This document shows positions 27,103 through 36,179 of a DNA stretch of 64,000 nucleotides, piece by piece (positions within the stretch are counted from its first letter, which is position 1; the number at the start of each line of letters is the position of its first letter). The position numbers and the translations under genes are program-made. The notes under the pieces were generated by a model, which was not told where the DNA came from, ran no database searches, and saw only the letters and a list, made by a program, of their open reading frames with translations. The stretch comes from Rhodohalobacter sp. 614A (GTDB lineage Bacteria > Bacteroidota > Rhodothermia > Balneolales > Balneolaceae): NCBI RefSeq assembly GCF_021462415.1, contig NZ_JAKEDS010000001.1, positions 124,001 to 188,000 on the forward strand, read 5' to 3'.

Positions 27103-29338
27103 CCTGAAAAAAGTCGTACTTAAATCTGCTGTTCTGAGAAATCAGCTTCATTATATCAAGCCTTTTGTAAACAGAATCCGCAGGTTTACAGCAGATACAA
27201 AAACCCTCTTTTTATTTAATGGCCGCAGTTCCTATTGGCTTCATATGGGAAGTAGTCTCTATAAACACGAACCTGCTTTTAGAAAATCAATTGATGAATC
27301 TCGAGAGATTATCCTGGAATTAGCTAAAACGGACATACTTCCTAATTTTGATGAAACTGCAGACGAATTCTTTTGGGCCGAAAACAATATATTTTTCGCT
27401 ATTGTGGCTGTTCAAATTGCAATGTGCGATTTATTCTTTAGCCGGCAAATATATCCATATGCTACCGCGGGCTTCAGCCTTGGAGAAATAGCTGCAGTGT
27501 ATGCCACCGGCGCAATCACCAAAAAAGATGCCTATAATATTGTATGCAGCTCTTTCTTGCTTGCTTCTAAAGCAAAAAAGGAGTTTTTCATTATCTACAT
27601 TGATGAGGATAAAAAAGTAACAGACAGAATAGTCGAAGAGTGTCCGTTTCAGCTTTATTTGGTTAGTGTGATTTCTCAAAACAGATCAGTCGTACTTACC
27701 AATAAGGAGTCTGTGGAAGATGTTTCCGAATACCTGAACAAAAATAATATTAAATGGAATATTGATCTCGAAAAAAAGATCTGGCCATACCATTCCAAAC
27801 ACTTGAATGCCTTTAAAGACGAGATCTTACCTTTCTTTGATGAAATTGATTCGATTCCTCTGCGATGTGAGTTCTATTCGGCTACATATGGGAAAAAATT
27901 ACCGAAGGGTTCACTTCTTGAAAAAGACTATTGGTATAAATATCAACGCTATTCAGTTCAAATGGATGGTGTTTTTGAGGAACTAAATAATGAACTAATA
28001 AACTATCAAATAGTCCAGATTGGACCTGACTTCTTCACCGTCCAGACAAAAAATCTCTTTATCCAAAAAAACAGTTTAAAACCTCTCTCCACTCTGAAAA
28101 ATGAGCACGAACTGCAAAATTTTCAGAACACCTTAACGGTTGTGAAGCACATTGCTAAAAACAGTCATTATAAAGAGAGCAAAACAGATGCCGTACAGAG
28201 AGTAATTAATAATTATATCTCGCCGCGATATCACTTTTTTCAAAATCCTCACGTGTATTTTAAATACCTGGAAAAGCATGGAAAGGTGCATTATTTACCG
28301 GATTTGAATGCTTACTTACTGCTGGACTACAAAGACATAAAATATGTGCTTGAAAATCCATCAAAGTTTTCAAGTAGTATTTTCAGTTCAATGGACCATT
28401 TGTTATTGGGTGCAGATCCCCCTGATCACAAAAAAATAAGAACTCTACTACAGCCGCTATTTAATCGCAAAACTTATAAAAATATTGAGGAATACGCTGC
28501 GATAGAAGCCGAAAACCTTATCGCAAATTTTCCCGTTAATAGAGCATTCAATTTTGTAAATGAATTTTCTATTCCGTTGACAAAAAAGGTTATTTCTGAA
28601 TTCCTTGGATTGACCCATCAGGAGGCTCTTGAAATTGAAAAAAATATCACTGACCATTTATACAGCAATACCTATTTTGATCAACTTCTTGCTCTTCTTT
28701 CAAGTTATTTGACTTCAAGAAACCATTCTACACCTAATGGAGGTATAAATCATCTTTTAGAATTAACAGCAGAAGGCATCTTTTCTGTTGATGATGCAGC
28801 CCGTTTGTTAAGGATACTTTGGCTTGCCGGAACAACAACCACAAGTATGTTAATCAGTGATGCGACACTAAAACTTTTGCAAAGCCCCTCACTTACACAA
28901 ACACTCCTTAATAATAACCAGCTAATCGATCCTTTTATTGAGGAATGCTTGCGGCTCGAAGCTCCTGAATCTAATTTAAAAAGGCTAACAACTGAAGATG
29001 TAGTCATAAGCGGCCAGGAAATTCCAAAAGGATCAGTATTACATTTGAGTTTTAGTGGCGCCAACAAAGACATAAGCTATTTCGAAGATCCTGATCAAAT
29101 TCGATTTGACAGGCCATCAAATGCTCACCTGTCCTTTGGTGGTGGAATTCACCACTGCCTCGGAAAAGTAATGGCAAGGTTTGAAGCACAGGCAGCTGTT
29201 CGAGCTCTTTTACCAATAATTTCTTCCATGAAATTGAAAGAAGGGTTACACGCAGTCTCCTATTTTTCTTCTTTACATTTCAGAGGATTGGAAAACTTAG
29301 ACGTGATTTTTGAAGGAGAAAGTGGCCAAGGAAGTTAA
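27092..29338 (+). CDS. Acyltransferase-cytochrome P450 fusion protein
   Basis: The start is a GTG at 27092 inside the sulfotransferase end. Residues 36-340 are a malonyl/acyl-transferase-type domain: LFLFNGRSSYW, GFSLGEIAAVYATG with the nucleophile Ser129, PYHSKHL with His234, and a closing VQIGPDFF. Residues 367-748 are a complete P450: GADPPDHKKIRTL helix C, LAGTTTTS I-helix (578-585), EECLR with E618/R621, and FGGGIHHCLG with the haem ligand Cys689. No reductase or ferredoxin domain is attached. Joining a carrier-loading domain to an oxygenase suggests oxidation of an acyl group held on a carrier or CoA; that is inference. Frame and motifs are intact across the junction. Confidence 0.88.
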   Translation: MITNLKKVVLKSAVLRNQLHYIKPFVNRIRRFTADTKTLFLFNGRSSYWLHMGSSLYKHEPAFRKSIDESREIILELAKTDILPNFDETADEFFWAENNIFFAIVAVQIAMCDLFFSRQIYPYATAGFSLGEIAAVYATGAITKKDAYNIVCSSFLLASKAKKEFFIIYIDEDKKVTDRIVEECPFQLYLVSVISQNRSVVLTNKESVEDVSEYLNKNNIKWNIDLEKKIWPYHSKHLNAFKDEILPFFDEIDSIPLRCEFYSATYGKKLPKGSLLEKDYWYKYQRYSVQMDGVFEELNNELINYQIVQIGPDFFTVQTKNLFIQKNSLKPLSTLKNEHELQNFQNTLTVVKHIAKNSHYKESKTDAVQRVINNYISPRYHFFQNPHVYFKYLEKHGKVHYLPDLNAYLLLDYKDIKYVLENPSKFSSSIFSSMDHLLLGADPPDHKKIRTLLQPLFNRKTYKNIEEYAAIEAENLIANFPVNRAFNFVNEFSIPLTKKVISEFLGLTHQEALEIEKNITDHLYSNTYFDQLLALLSSYLTSRNHSTPNGGINHLLELTAEGIFSVDDAARLLRILWLAGTTTTSMLISDATLKLLQSPSLTQTLLNNNQLIDPFIEECLRLEAPESNLKRLTTEDVVISGQEIPKGSVLHLSFSGANKDISYFEDPDQIRFDRPSNAHLSFGGGIHHCLGKVMARFEAQAAVRALLPIISSMKLKEGLHAVSYFSSLHFRGLENLDVIFEGESGQGS

Positions 29339-30485
29339 ATCTGGCAATCGCATAGCGATTCTATCCACCTGTAGTGACCCCTGGGGAGGAAGTGAAGAGT
29401 TATGGGCCCGTAGCATTCCACATCTGCAAGAAAAGGGTTTTGAGATTACTCTTTTAAAAAAGAAAATTCATTTTGAGCATCCCAAAATTCAAGATCTCAA
29501 AAAGATGAATGTTCATTTTATAGAATTGGATTCAGCACCTCAAGGTAGCTGGCTTGGTATGGTTAAAAAAGGATGGAATCAGCTACGGTATCCCAAAAGG
29601 GATATAGCTTCTGTTCGATTCGGACATTTCATTCAAAAACATAAACCTGCATTATCAATCATCGCCCAAGGCAACAATTTCGATGGACTTCATTTTGCCA
29701 AAGTATGCTCTGAGACCCAAACACCTTATATTATCATCTGCCAAAAAGCCATTGATTATTTATGGCCTCGTGCCGAAGACAGGCAATGGATGCAGAAAAC
29801 CTTTGTGCATGCAAAACGGTGTATTTTTGTCTCCCCTCAAAATCAAGTATTAACTGAAGAACAATTTGGTTTTCGCTTTTCAAATGCACAAACCATAGGA
29901 AATCCCCTTAAAATTAAACCCGAAGTATTGCCTTATCCGTCTACAGATACCGGATTTCATCTTGCATGTGTGGGTAGATTGTTTGTTGCAGAAAAGGGAC
30001 AGGATATTTTGTTGAGAATTTTAACAAAAAAAAAGTGGCAAGAACGCAATCTAAAAATTACTTTTATTGGCGATGGCAAAGATAGTGCTGGCCTGAAGGC
30101 TTTGGCTGATTTGTTAAATGTAAAAAGCGTAGTTTTTTCGGGTTTTAAAAATGATATTAAGGCGGTTTGGAAAGAGCATCATGCTCTTATTCTTCCATCA
30201 AGAAATGAAGGACTCCCATTAGTTATAATTGAAGCAATGGCAGCAGGCAGAATGGTTATTTCTACCAATGTTGGTGGAAATATAAATCTTATTGAAGAAG
30301 GTAAAACAGGTTTTATCGGAGACGCAACAGTAGAAAGTCTTGACTCAGCTCTGGAAAGAGCCTGGGATAGTCGTACTCGCTGGAAACAGATGGGAATTGA
30401 AGCATATGAATGTATCAAAATATACATTCCTGAATTTCCAGAACTTGAATTTGCGGAAGCAGTATCCTCCATTTGTAATGAGTAG
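29322..30485 (+). CDS. Glycosyltransferase family 4
   Basis: The GTG at 29322, a few bases after an AAGGAG-like sequence, is preferred over a TTG at 29310; both overlap the end of the P450 gene. The product is about 387 residues. STCSDPWGGSEELWARS is the N-terminal glycine-rich loop, LACVGRLFVAEKGQDILL opens the nucleotide-sugar domain, and SRNEGLPLVIIEAMAAGR with the E-x7-E pattern is the GT4 signature. It transfers a sugar from an activated donor with retention. In this cluster it would glycosylate the terpenoid/acyl product, though a role in surface glycans cannot be excluded. Confidence 0.82.
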   Translation: MAKEVKSGNRIAILSTCSDPWGGSEELWARSIPHLQEKGFEITLLKKKIHFEHPKIQDLKKMNVHFIELDSAPQGSWLGMVKKGWNQLRYPKRDIASVRFGHFIQKHKPALSIIAQGNNFDGLHFAKVCSETQTPYIIICQKAIDYLWPRAEDRQWMQKTFVHAKRCIFVSPQNQVLTEEQFGFRFSNAQTIGNPLKIKPEVLPYPSTDTGFHLACVGRLFVAEKGQDILLRILTKKKWQERNLKITFIGDGKDSAGLKALADLLNVKSVVFSGFKNDIKAVWKEHHALILPSRNEGLPLVIIEAMAAGRMVISTNVGGNINLIEEGKTGFIGDATVESLDSALERAWDSRTRWKQMGIEAYECIKIYIPEFPELEFAEAVSSICNE

Positions 30486-31455
30486 AGCTTATCCTTTAGT
30501 ATCTATTATCATTCCAACCTTTAACCGTGCACAGTGCCTGGGGAGAGCTATAGAAAGTGTCATCAAACAAACCTATCCGAGTACTGAAATTATTGTTGTA
30601 GATGACGGATCGTATGACGAGACGCCTCATGTTGTATCTAAATACAATAACATAATTTATATCAGGAAACCAAATGGAGGGCAAGCCTCAGCAAGAAATG
30701 CAGGATTGCAACATGCAAAAGGAAAGTATGTCGCTTCACTTGATTCTGATGATCAATGGGAGAAGAATTTTCTGACCGAGTGCATTTCGATGCTTGAACA
30801 AGAAAATCTGTCTTTTGTATTTGCAAATTGGAATCAGCAGTATGGAGACGCGAAATTTCGAAATTATTTTTCATCCTGTACATTACTTGAACCCTTTTTA
30901 CCTAAATCTGAAACCGAAGAATCCTGGATTTTTTTAGATCGAAAAAAGATCCGTAAGATTTATACGGATGGTTGCCCATCTCCTTCATCTTCTCTTGTTT
31001 TACGGGCATCACTGCTTGAGGACGGTTGGAATGAAGAAATGAGTATTGGTGATGATTGGTGTATGCTGCTGGATATTATTCTCCGCAAAAATGTAACCGC
31101 TGCTTTCACTACTCAACTTCTGTGGAATAAATTCATTAATTACAACAATATTGTTGACGGCAGAGACCCTCTGGAAGTATATAAACTGCTCTGGGTGGAT
31201 GATGTTCATCGCCTCATTAAACGCCATAAAAAAAACTTATCGCCTGAAGAGTTAGCAAATCTTGAAAAAAAATACATCAAAAGCCTTTTGATGAGCGCAA
31301 AAATGAATTTTTTCAAGAATTCTAAGTACAAAAATAGCATCAAATTTTTCAAACAAGCTTTAGAAGAGTATCCTCTTTGTACTACCCAAATCTTTTACGA
31401 GCAACTCTATAAATATACTACCCGTTTGGTATCCCCTTCCCTAAACAAAAAATAG
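30478..31455 (+). CDS. Glycosyltransferase family 2
   Basis: A longer frame opens at 30340 but overlaps the GT4 gene; the ATG at 30478 (MSRAYPLVSI) is the natural start, overlapping the previous stop by 8 bp. The 325-residue protein has the GT-A fold: LVSIIIPTFNRAQCLGRAIE, IIVVDDGSYDET, GGQASARNAGLQHAKGKY and the metal-binding LDSDDQW. It acts on a nucleotide sugar with inversion. The C-terminal helical part is lysine-rich. It is the second sugar-adding enzyme in the cluster, so the product may carry at least two sugars. Confidence 0.85.
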   Translation: MSRAYPLVSIIIPTFNRAQCLGRAIESVIKQTYPSTEIIVVDDGSYDETPHVVSKYNNIIYIRKPNGGQASARNAGLQHAKGKYVASLDSDDQWEKNFLTECISMLEQENLSFVFANWNQQYGDAKFRNYFSSCTLLEPFLPKSETEESWIFLDRKKIRKIYTDGCPSPSSSLVLRASLLEDGWNEEMSIGDDWCMLLDIILRKNVTAAFTTQLLWNKFINYNNIVDGRDPLEVYKLLWVDDVHRLIKRHKKNLSPEELANLEKKYIKSLLMSAKMNFFKNSKYKNSIKFFKQALEEYPLCTTQIFYEQLYKYTTRLVSPSLNKK

Positions 31456-31457
31456 AA

Positions 31458-32459
31458 GTGAAATTATATAAATTCTTCAGGGCTAATGACTGGTGGGAAC
31501 CGAAACTCACTCCGCTGCTAACAGCGGTATATGCCACAGTCACTATTATAGGAGTTGATCTTTTTACAATATTGCCACATTTACTCTTTTTGATTGGAAT
31601 TTTCTTAGTGGTGGCAATCTACGTAAGTGTAATCAATGATTATGCCGATTTGGAAGAGGATAAAATAGCTGGCAAAAGAAACAGGCTGACTGCTATTTCG
31701 CACCCCAACCGACTGGTACTGATCATAGTTTCACTTATCCTCAGTTTTTTCCTTATTTACGTTTCTGGCATTGGCACTCTATCTTCTCTTTTTGCCTTAG
31801 GAGCTATAGTATGTTTTAGCCTCTATTCACTCCCGCCATTCCGGTTAAAAAACAGATCTGTTTTTGGAGTCATTGCAGATGCGAGTGGTTCTCATTTATT
31901 TCCAACCTTATTCTTTGTTTCATCCGTTTACTCTTTAGCTAATTTACAAATAAATATAACCTTACTTTCAATATTTGGAATTTGGTCATTTGCATATGGT
32001 TTGCGGGGAATTTTATGGCACCAATTCCAGGATAAACATAACGATGTATCGGTAGGTTTAAAGACGTTTGCTGTAAATGCCGTGGCTTCTCAAACCACAT
32101 CTTTGGGATCAGTCATCATTATTATTGAACTTTCGGCACTGGCTGTTATTCTTTTTTTAGTAAAAAGCCTTCTGCCAATTATAGCTTTGGCCGGGTACTT
32201 CATTCTTCTTGTTATCTACCATAGATTAGATAATGAGATAACCTTATTCGTATCCCACTCCGACAACTGGTATATACTCATGACGGACTATTACCAGGTT
32301 TTTTTACCGGTTTCCCTTATTATTTTGGCCTCCTTCACAAATCCGGAGTGTCTGCTACTATTAATTTTCCATGCCTTATTCTTTCCCAACAGATTGAAGC
32401 ACATTGCGGTTAGTTTGTTTAAAATTAGTGCGGATAGTAAGGAGCTCTCTGCTGAGTAG
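31458..32459 (+). CDS. UbiA-family prenyltransferase
   Basis: This 333-residue membrane protein opens at a GTG two bases past the GT2 stop. It shows about eight membrane helices and both UbiA metal motifs: NDYADLEED (N60, D61, D64, D68) and QDKHND (D192, D196). It would move a prenyl diphosphate onto an acceptor in the inner membrane. It differs from the UbiA protein at 18.7-19.6 kb, whose first motif is degenerate. As the last gene of the cluster it could supply the prenyl chain that the DxDD toroid protein would cyclise. Confidence 0.82.
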   Translation: MKLYKFFRANDWWEPKLTPLLTAVYATVTIIGVDLFTILPHLLFLIGIFLVVAIYVSVINDYADLEEDKIAGKRNRLTAISHPNRLVLIIVSLILSFFLIYVSGIGTLSSLFALGAIVCFSLYSLPPFRLKNRSVFGVIADASGSHLFPTLFFVSSVYSLANLQINITLLSIFGIWSFAYGLRGILWHQFQDKHNDVSVGLKTFAVNAVASQTTSLGSVIIIIELSALAVILFLVKSLLPIIALAGYFILLVIYHRLDNEITLFVSHSDNWYILMTDYYQVFLPVSLIILASFTNPECLLLLIFHALFFPNRLKHIAVSLFKISADSKELSAE

Positions 32460-32595
32460 GTTACTTTTATTCATTCCATTATCTTAAGAGATTCGTCAAC
32501 ACCAGGATAATGGAAATCATCGAACTGAGCTTTTTAGCTTGCAATCGGTTTGTTTCCTTTGGGAATCACATGCCTGATCCTTCTATTTATAAAAA

Positions 32596-32627
32596 AACCT
32601 AATTCCACTCTTCCTGCCAGTCAGGTT
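32596..32627 (-). terminator. Weak terminator of the S41 protease gene
   Basis: On the minus strand AACCT overlaps the stop codon (32623-32627) and pairs with AGGTT (32596-32600), followed by T residues (complement of the A run at 32591-32597). The stem is short with a long loop, so support is modest. Confidence 0.35.
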
Positions 32628-35600
32628 AATTTTCCAACTGCTGAAGGATGTGCTGAATGGCTCTCTGAAGCTGCGGATCCTTCTCCTCAAGCCTGTCCTT
32701 AAATGTATTTTCTATATAGATATCCGGAGAGACTCCCGTTTTTTCAAGATTATCGCCATCCAAAGTATAAATGCCCCATGATGGCAATCGGTAAAACGAG
32801 CCATCCACCAAACCTTTTCCTGACGTAAAAATAATCCAGCGATAGGTTTCTGTACCGATGATGGTACCTAATCCGAGTTCCTTAAATCCACCGGCCGTCA
32901 CTTCAGCATCGCTCAACGATTGCTCATTAATCAGAAGCACAATTGGCTTTGCAGCCGGCGTAAAATTGGACTGTGTGGTTAATTCCCCTTCGCGATATCC
33001 CCACTGCATATATGGTTTGCTGGTTAAAAACCGGAGGACCTCATCATGTACATTTCCGCCGGTGTTGTATCGCAAATCAAGAATGAGGGCGTCTCGTTGC
33101 TGTCCCTCGGAAACCATTTGTTCCTCAAAATGCTCGAGCTCGCCACCGCCCATATTTTTCATGTGAACATATGCGACTCTTTTGTCGGTACTTTCATCTA
33201 CAATTTGCTGGCGCTCATCCATCCATTCATCATACAGGTTATTTTTGATGGCCCAGTAGGATTCAGGTTTTAGCTTAACATCATGTTCATCAGAACCTCG
33301 CCGGAAAGTCAAAACCAATTCCTCATCCATTGACGGATGATTAAAATACATCTCCCTGTTTTGATCCGTCTCCACAGCTCTGCCATTTACTTGAATTAAT
33401 CGATCACCCGGCTGAATATCTGCGCCGGTTTGATACACCGGACTTTCATGTACAACCCGTTCAACCACATATGGATTCTCTTTCTCAAAAAGGATTCCGG
33501 TTGCCAGAGTTGTGCTTCCGTGATAAACGTCTTCTTCATCTCCCGACGAATAAAAACCGGTATGAGACGAATTCAACTCTCCGAGCATATCATTCATCAG
33601 TGTTCGGAGATTACTCCTCGACCGCACATTCGGCAAAAATTGGTGATAATACTCGCGGACAGATTCCCAATTTTCGCCATGAAAATCGCTGCTGTAGAAA
33701 TTAGCTTCCAAATTTGCCCACATTTCATCAAACATCTGGTTGAACTCTTCCCGGAGATTGCGCCGGAATGTGTAATTCATCTCAACCTTCTCAATCTTGC
33801 CGGATTCAATATTCAGTGTATGAATATCACCGTTCAGAATGAGCCAATGTGAACCGTCCACTTCTAAAATTCCACTACTACCCATTTGGGTTCCGTCGAT
33901 TTTTTCTGTTTTAGGAGATTCAAACGGTTCGTACACGGTTTTCCACCAGTTGTATTCGCCCTCATCGTGATTCGATCGAAATAACACATACGTTTTATCA
34001 TCCTTTTCGAAAACATATGGAGCCATTTGAGATCCAAAAGTTGGCCCAATTCTTTCCCAGCGTTCGCTTAAACCATCTTCCCGAATGGTAATTTCAACAG
34101 GTTCTTCTTCTGAATCTTCATCACCATTCTCATCATCCGAATCGGATTCATCCTCTTCTTCAAAAAGTTCGTCAACTTTATCAGAACGAAAATCTGGTTT
34201 GATGACATCCAGAGCTACCCGATAAAGGTCCGGCTCCTGCATTCCATAGGGATAAGACGGCTCCGTACGATTGGTTTGAAAGTAGATGTATTTTCCATCG
34301 GGCGACCAGTATGGATTTGTTTCCGATACAAACGTATTCGTAATTGCTGTGGTGACACCATTATCAAGATGATGCACATAAATATTTTGCTCAAAATTTC
34401 GGAAAGCCGTGAAAAGGATATATTCATCATTCGGTGAAAAGGATGGTGTTGACGAAAAGAGATCCCATATTTCATCTTCCACGACAACTTCACTTTCAAA
34501 ATCCTCAAGATCCATCACCACAACTTCGCCCCGTCCGCTTAGATAAACTGCTTTCGAACGGTCACTGTTTAGTGAAATCGCGCGGTTATTCTGGTTCTCA
34601 TCCGTTAACTTCTTTTCTCTGGATGAGCCATCGGCAGAGATTGTGTACAGGTTTTGATATCCATCTTTGGTTTGATTGAAAAGGATGGTTTTGTTGTCAT
34701 CCAGCCAAAGGGTTTCCATTACCCGGCCGTCCGAACTGGTAGGAAGCTGGCGAACAAATTTGCCCTCCGCATCTGAAATGAACAGCTCGCCGCGGGATGA
34801 AAAAACGAGCTTCTTTTTATCGGGTGATACATTAAACGAGGTAATATTTCCCTGAACTTTGAAATCCTGTTCTTTTGCAAGGGTTGAATTTCCATACACG
34901 GAGATCGGTACTTTTTGAGATTCTCCCGACTGTACATCATACAACCATACCTGGTAATCCCGCTCAAATACTACTTTTCTACCATTTGCACTTACTTTTG
35001 GAAATTTTATGGAGGATGAAAAATCAGTCAGATTCTCTTTTACTCCCATGTTAAACCGGTAAAGATTATACTCTCCGTTCAATTCATCTGATATAAAAAA
35101 GACAGTACCATTTTGGTCAATTGTTGGCCACATATCTTTGCCGGTGAAGTCCGTTAGAACTTCATACTCACCGGTCTCGGGATTATATGTTCGAATTTGC
35201 GGGGCAAATGCACCCCGATACCGTTTTCTGTGATCCTGAGATTTACTCTCCCACGAAGTGTTAAAGAAGAGACGACCATCCGGATGTGCTGCCAGATTAT
35301 GGTCGTTATTGTGATAATTCCTGAACAATCGTGATGGAGTTCCTCCACCCCGTGAAACTTCCCAACTACTAAACCGGTTTTCGCGATCGGACGTGAAATA
35401 GATTTTCTCCGAATCCCACGACCATCCTTCTACTTCATCCGTAGATTGGTGCCAGGTCAATTGCCGTACTTCTCCTCCATCAATGGCCATAATATATACA
35501 TCATGATTTCCATATTGATTGGATGAAAATGCAATCCACTTTCCATCCGGTGAAACGGCAGGTCTCGTTTCTTCTCCATCCATCGCCGTTAACCGAATAG

Positions 35601-35778
35601 CTGTTCCGCCTGCGGCAGGTACTTGCCACAAATCACTTTCGTAATTGAAAATTATCGTTTGGCCATCCGGTGTTAACGTGGGATGAGTTGTAAAGAAGGG
35701 AGTATTGTTTTGGAAGGAAAAAGCTGTGTTAACGAATAAAAAACTTAATAGAATCAAGAGAAAGGATCGAGGATTCAT
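32626..35778 (-). CDS. Tricorn-like S41 family protease
   Basis: The 1050-residue protein has a signal peptide (1-21), an N-terminal TolB/WD40-like propeller (many SPDGKW and DG-repeats, about 30-530), a very acidic linker (DEEDESDSDDENGDEDSEEE-like region, about residue 545), a second propeller-like part, an Asp/Ser/His-bearing core domain, a PDZ domain (GADIQPGDRLIQVNGR) and a C-terminal S41 peptidase domain. LNSSHTGFYS and INEQSLSDAEVTAGG carry the histidine and nucleophile serine as in tricorn proteases. These cleave short peptides; this copy is predicted periplasmic or surface-exposed. It stands alone, after a strong terminator. Confidence 0.88.
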   Translation of the reverse strand: MNPRSFLLILLSFLFVNTAFSFQNNTPFFTTHPTLTPDGQTIIFNYESDLWQVPAAGGTAIRLTAMDGEETRPAVSPDGKWIAFSSNQYGNHDVYIMAIDGGEVRQLTWHQSTDEVEGWSWDSEKIYFTSDRENRFSSWEVSRGGGTPSRLFRNYHNNDHNLAAHPDGRLFFNTSWESKSQDHRKRYRGAFAPQIRTYNPETGEYEVLTDFTGKDMWPTIDQNGTVFFISDELNGEYNLYRFNMGVKENLTDFSSSIKFPKVSANGRKVVFERDYQVWLYDVQSGESQKVPISVYGNSTLAKEQDFKVQGNITSFNVSPDKKKLVFSSRGELFISDAEGKFVRQLPTSSDGRVMETLWLDDNKTILFNQTKDGYQNLYTISADGSSREKKLTDENQNNRAISLNSDRSKAVYLSGRGEVVVMDLEDFESEVVVEDEIWDLFSSTPSFSPNDEYILFTAFRNFEQNIYVHHLDNGVTTAITNTFVSETNPYWSPDGKYIYFQTNRTEPSYPYGMQEPDLYRVALDVIKPDFRSDKVDELFEEEDESDSDDENGDEDSEEEPVEITIREDGLSERWERIGPTFGSQMAPYVFEKDDKTYVLFRSNHDEGEYNWWKTVYEPFESPKTEKIDGTQMGSSGILEVDGSHWLILNGDIHTLNIESGKIEKVEMNYTFRRNLREEFNQMFDEMWANLEANFYSSDFHGENWESVREYYHQFLPNVRSRSNLRTLMNDMLGELNSSHTGFYSSGDEEDVYHGSTTLATGILFEKENPYVVERVVHESPVYQTGADIQPGDRLIQVNGRAVETDQNREMYFNHPSMDEELVLTFRRGSDEHDVKLKPESYWAIKNNLYDEWMDERQQIVDESTDKRVAYVHMKNMGGGELEHFEEQMVSEGQQRDALILDLRYNTGGNVHDEVLRFLTSKPYMQWGYREGELTTQSNFTPAAKPIVLLINEQSLSDAEVTAGGFKELGLGTIIGTETYRWIIFTSGKGLVDGSFYRLPSWGIYTLDGDNLEKTGVSPDIYIENTFKDRLEEKDPQLQRAIQHILQQLEN

Positions 35779-35866
35779 CGGAATGTGATGTAAGGTTATT
35801 AGAAATTAAATCTCGTAAACAATTATAATCTACGGATTGATTTGAAGAAAGGTTACCGCAACTGCC

Positions 35867-35911
35867 AAAAAAATAGCGGCAGCATCCTGGTGCTCAATCA
35901 GGTGCTGCCGC
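35867..35911 (-). terminator. Strong rho-independent terminator
   Basis: GCGGCAGCA-CCTG (35876-35889, one bulged t) pairs with CAGG-TGCTGCCGC (35899-35911). On the minus strand it is followed by seven T (complement of 35867-35873). It ends a leftward transcript coming from the 36 kb region, before the S41 protease promoter. Confidence 0.88.
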
Positions 35912-36156
35912 ATTTCTCGTCTCCCTCTAATATCATATATGACAGAGTGATAGAGCCGTTGGATACCTTACCAGTGATCAGCAAGAATCCAATAAGAGTA
36001 CCCAACTTTTATAACTGTTAAACAGTTACTCTATAAAGGACTTATCACTTAAGCTTCATATATAGGTGTGCTCAAAACCTATAACTCAACCTCCTATGTT
36101 GGTAAAGCTTAAGCTTTATCCTCTGTGTTAAGATTAACCCAATTCGCAGGGAAACT
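35867..36156 (-). ncRNA. Putative structured small RNA or long 3' untranslated region
   Basis: No ORF of useful size is present in these 290 bases, yet the minus strand ends in the strong terminator at 35867-35911 and contains several inverted repeats: AAAGCTTAAGCTTT (36104-36117), TATAGGT/ACCTATA (36061-36067 with 36077-36083) and TAACTGTT/AACAGTTA (36012-36028). A copy of the 21-bp palindrome found upstream of the response regulator sits directly before it (36157-36177). It could be an independent small RNA controlled by the two-component system, or the 3' end of the small secreted-protein transcript. Confidence 0.45.
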
Positions 36157-36177
36157 CACTACATAACCATGTAGTTT
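36157..36177. promoter_or_regulatory. Palindrome copy 1, predicted response-regulator site
   Basis: CACTACAT-N5-TGTAGTTT; the inner ACTACAT/ATGTAGT arms are perfect. It sits 2 bp past the stop of the small secreted protein and upstream of the putative small RNA on the minus strand. Confidence 0.6.
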
Positions 36178-36179
36178 TC

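Noticed and set aside
30340-30477. N-terminal extension of the GT2 frame
   Set aside because: It overlaps the GT4 gene and does not look like a GT2 N-terminus; the ATG at 30478 is directly before the conserved LVSIIIPTFNR segment.
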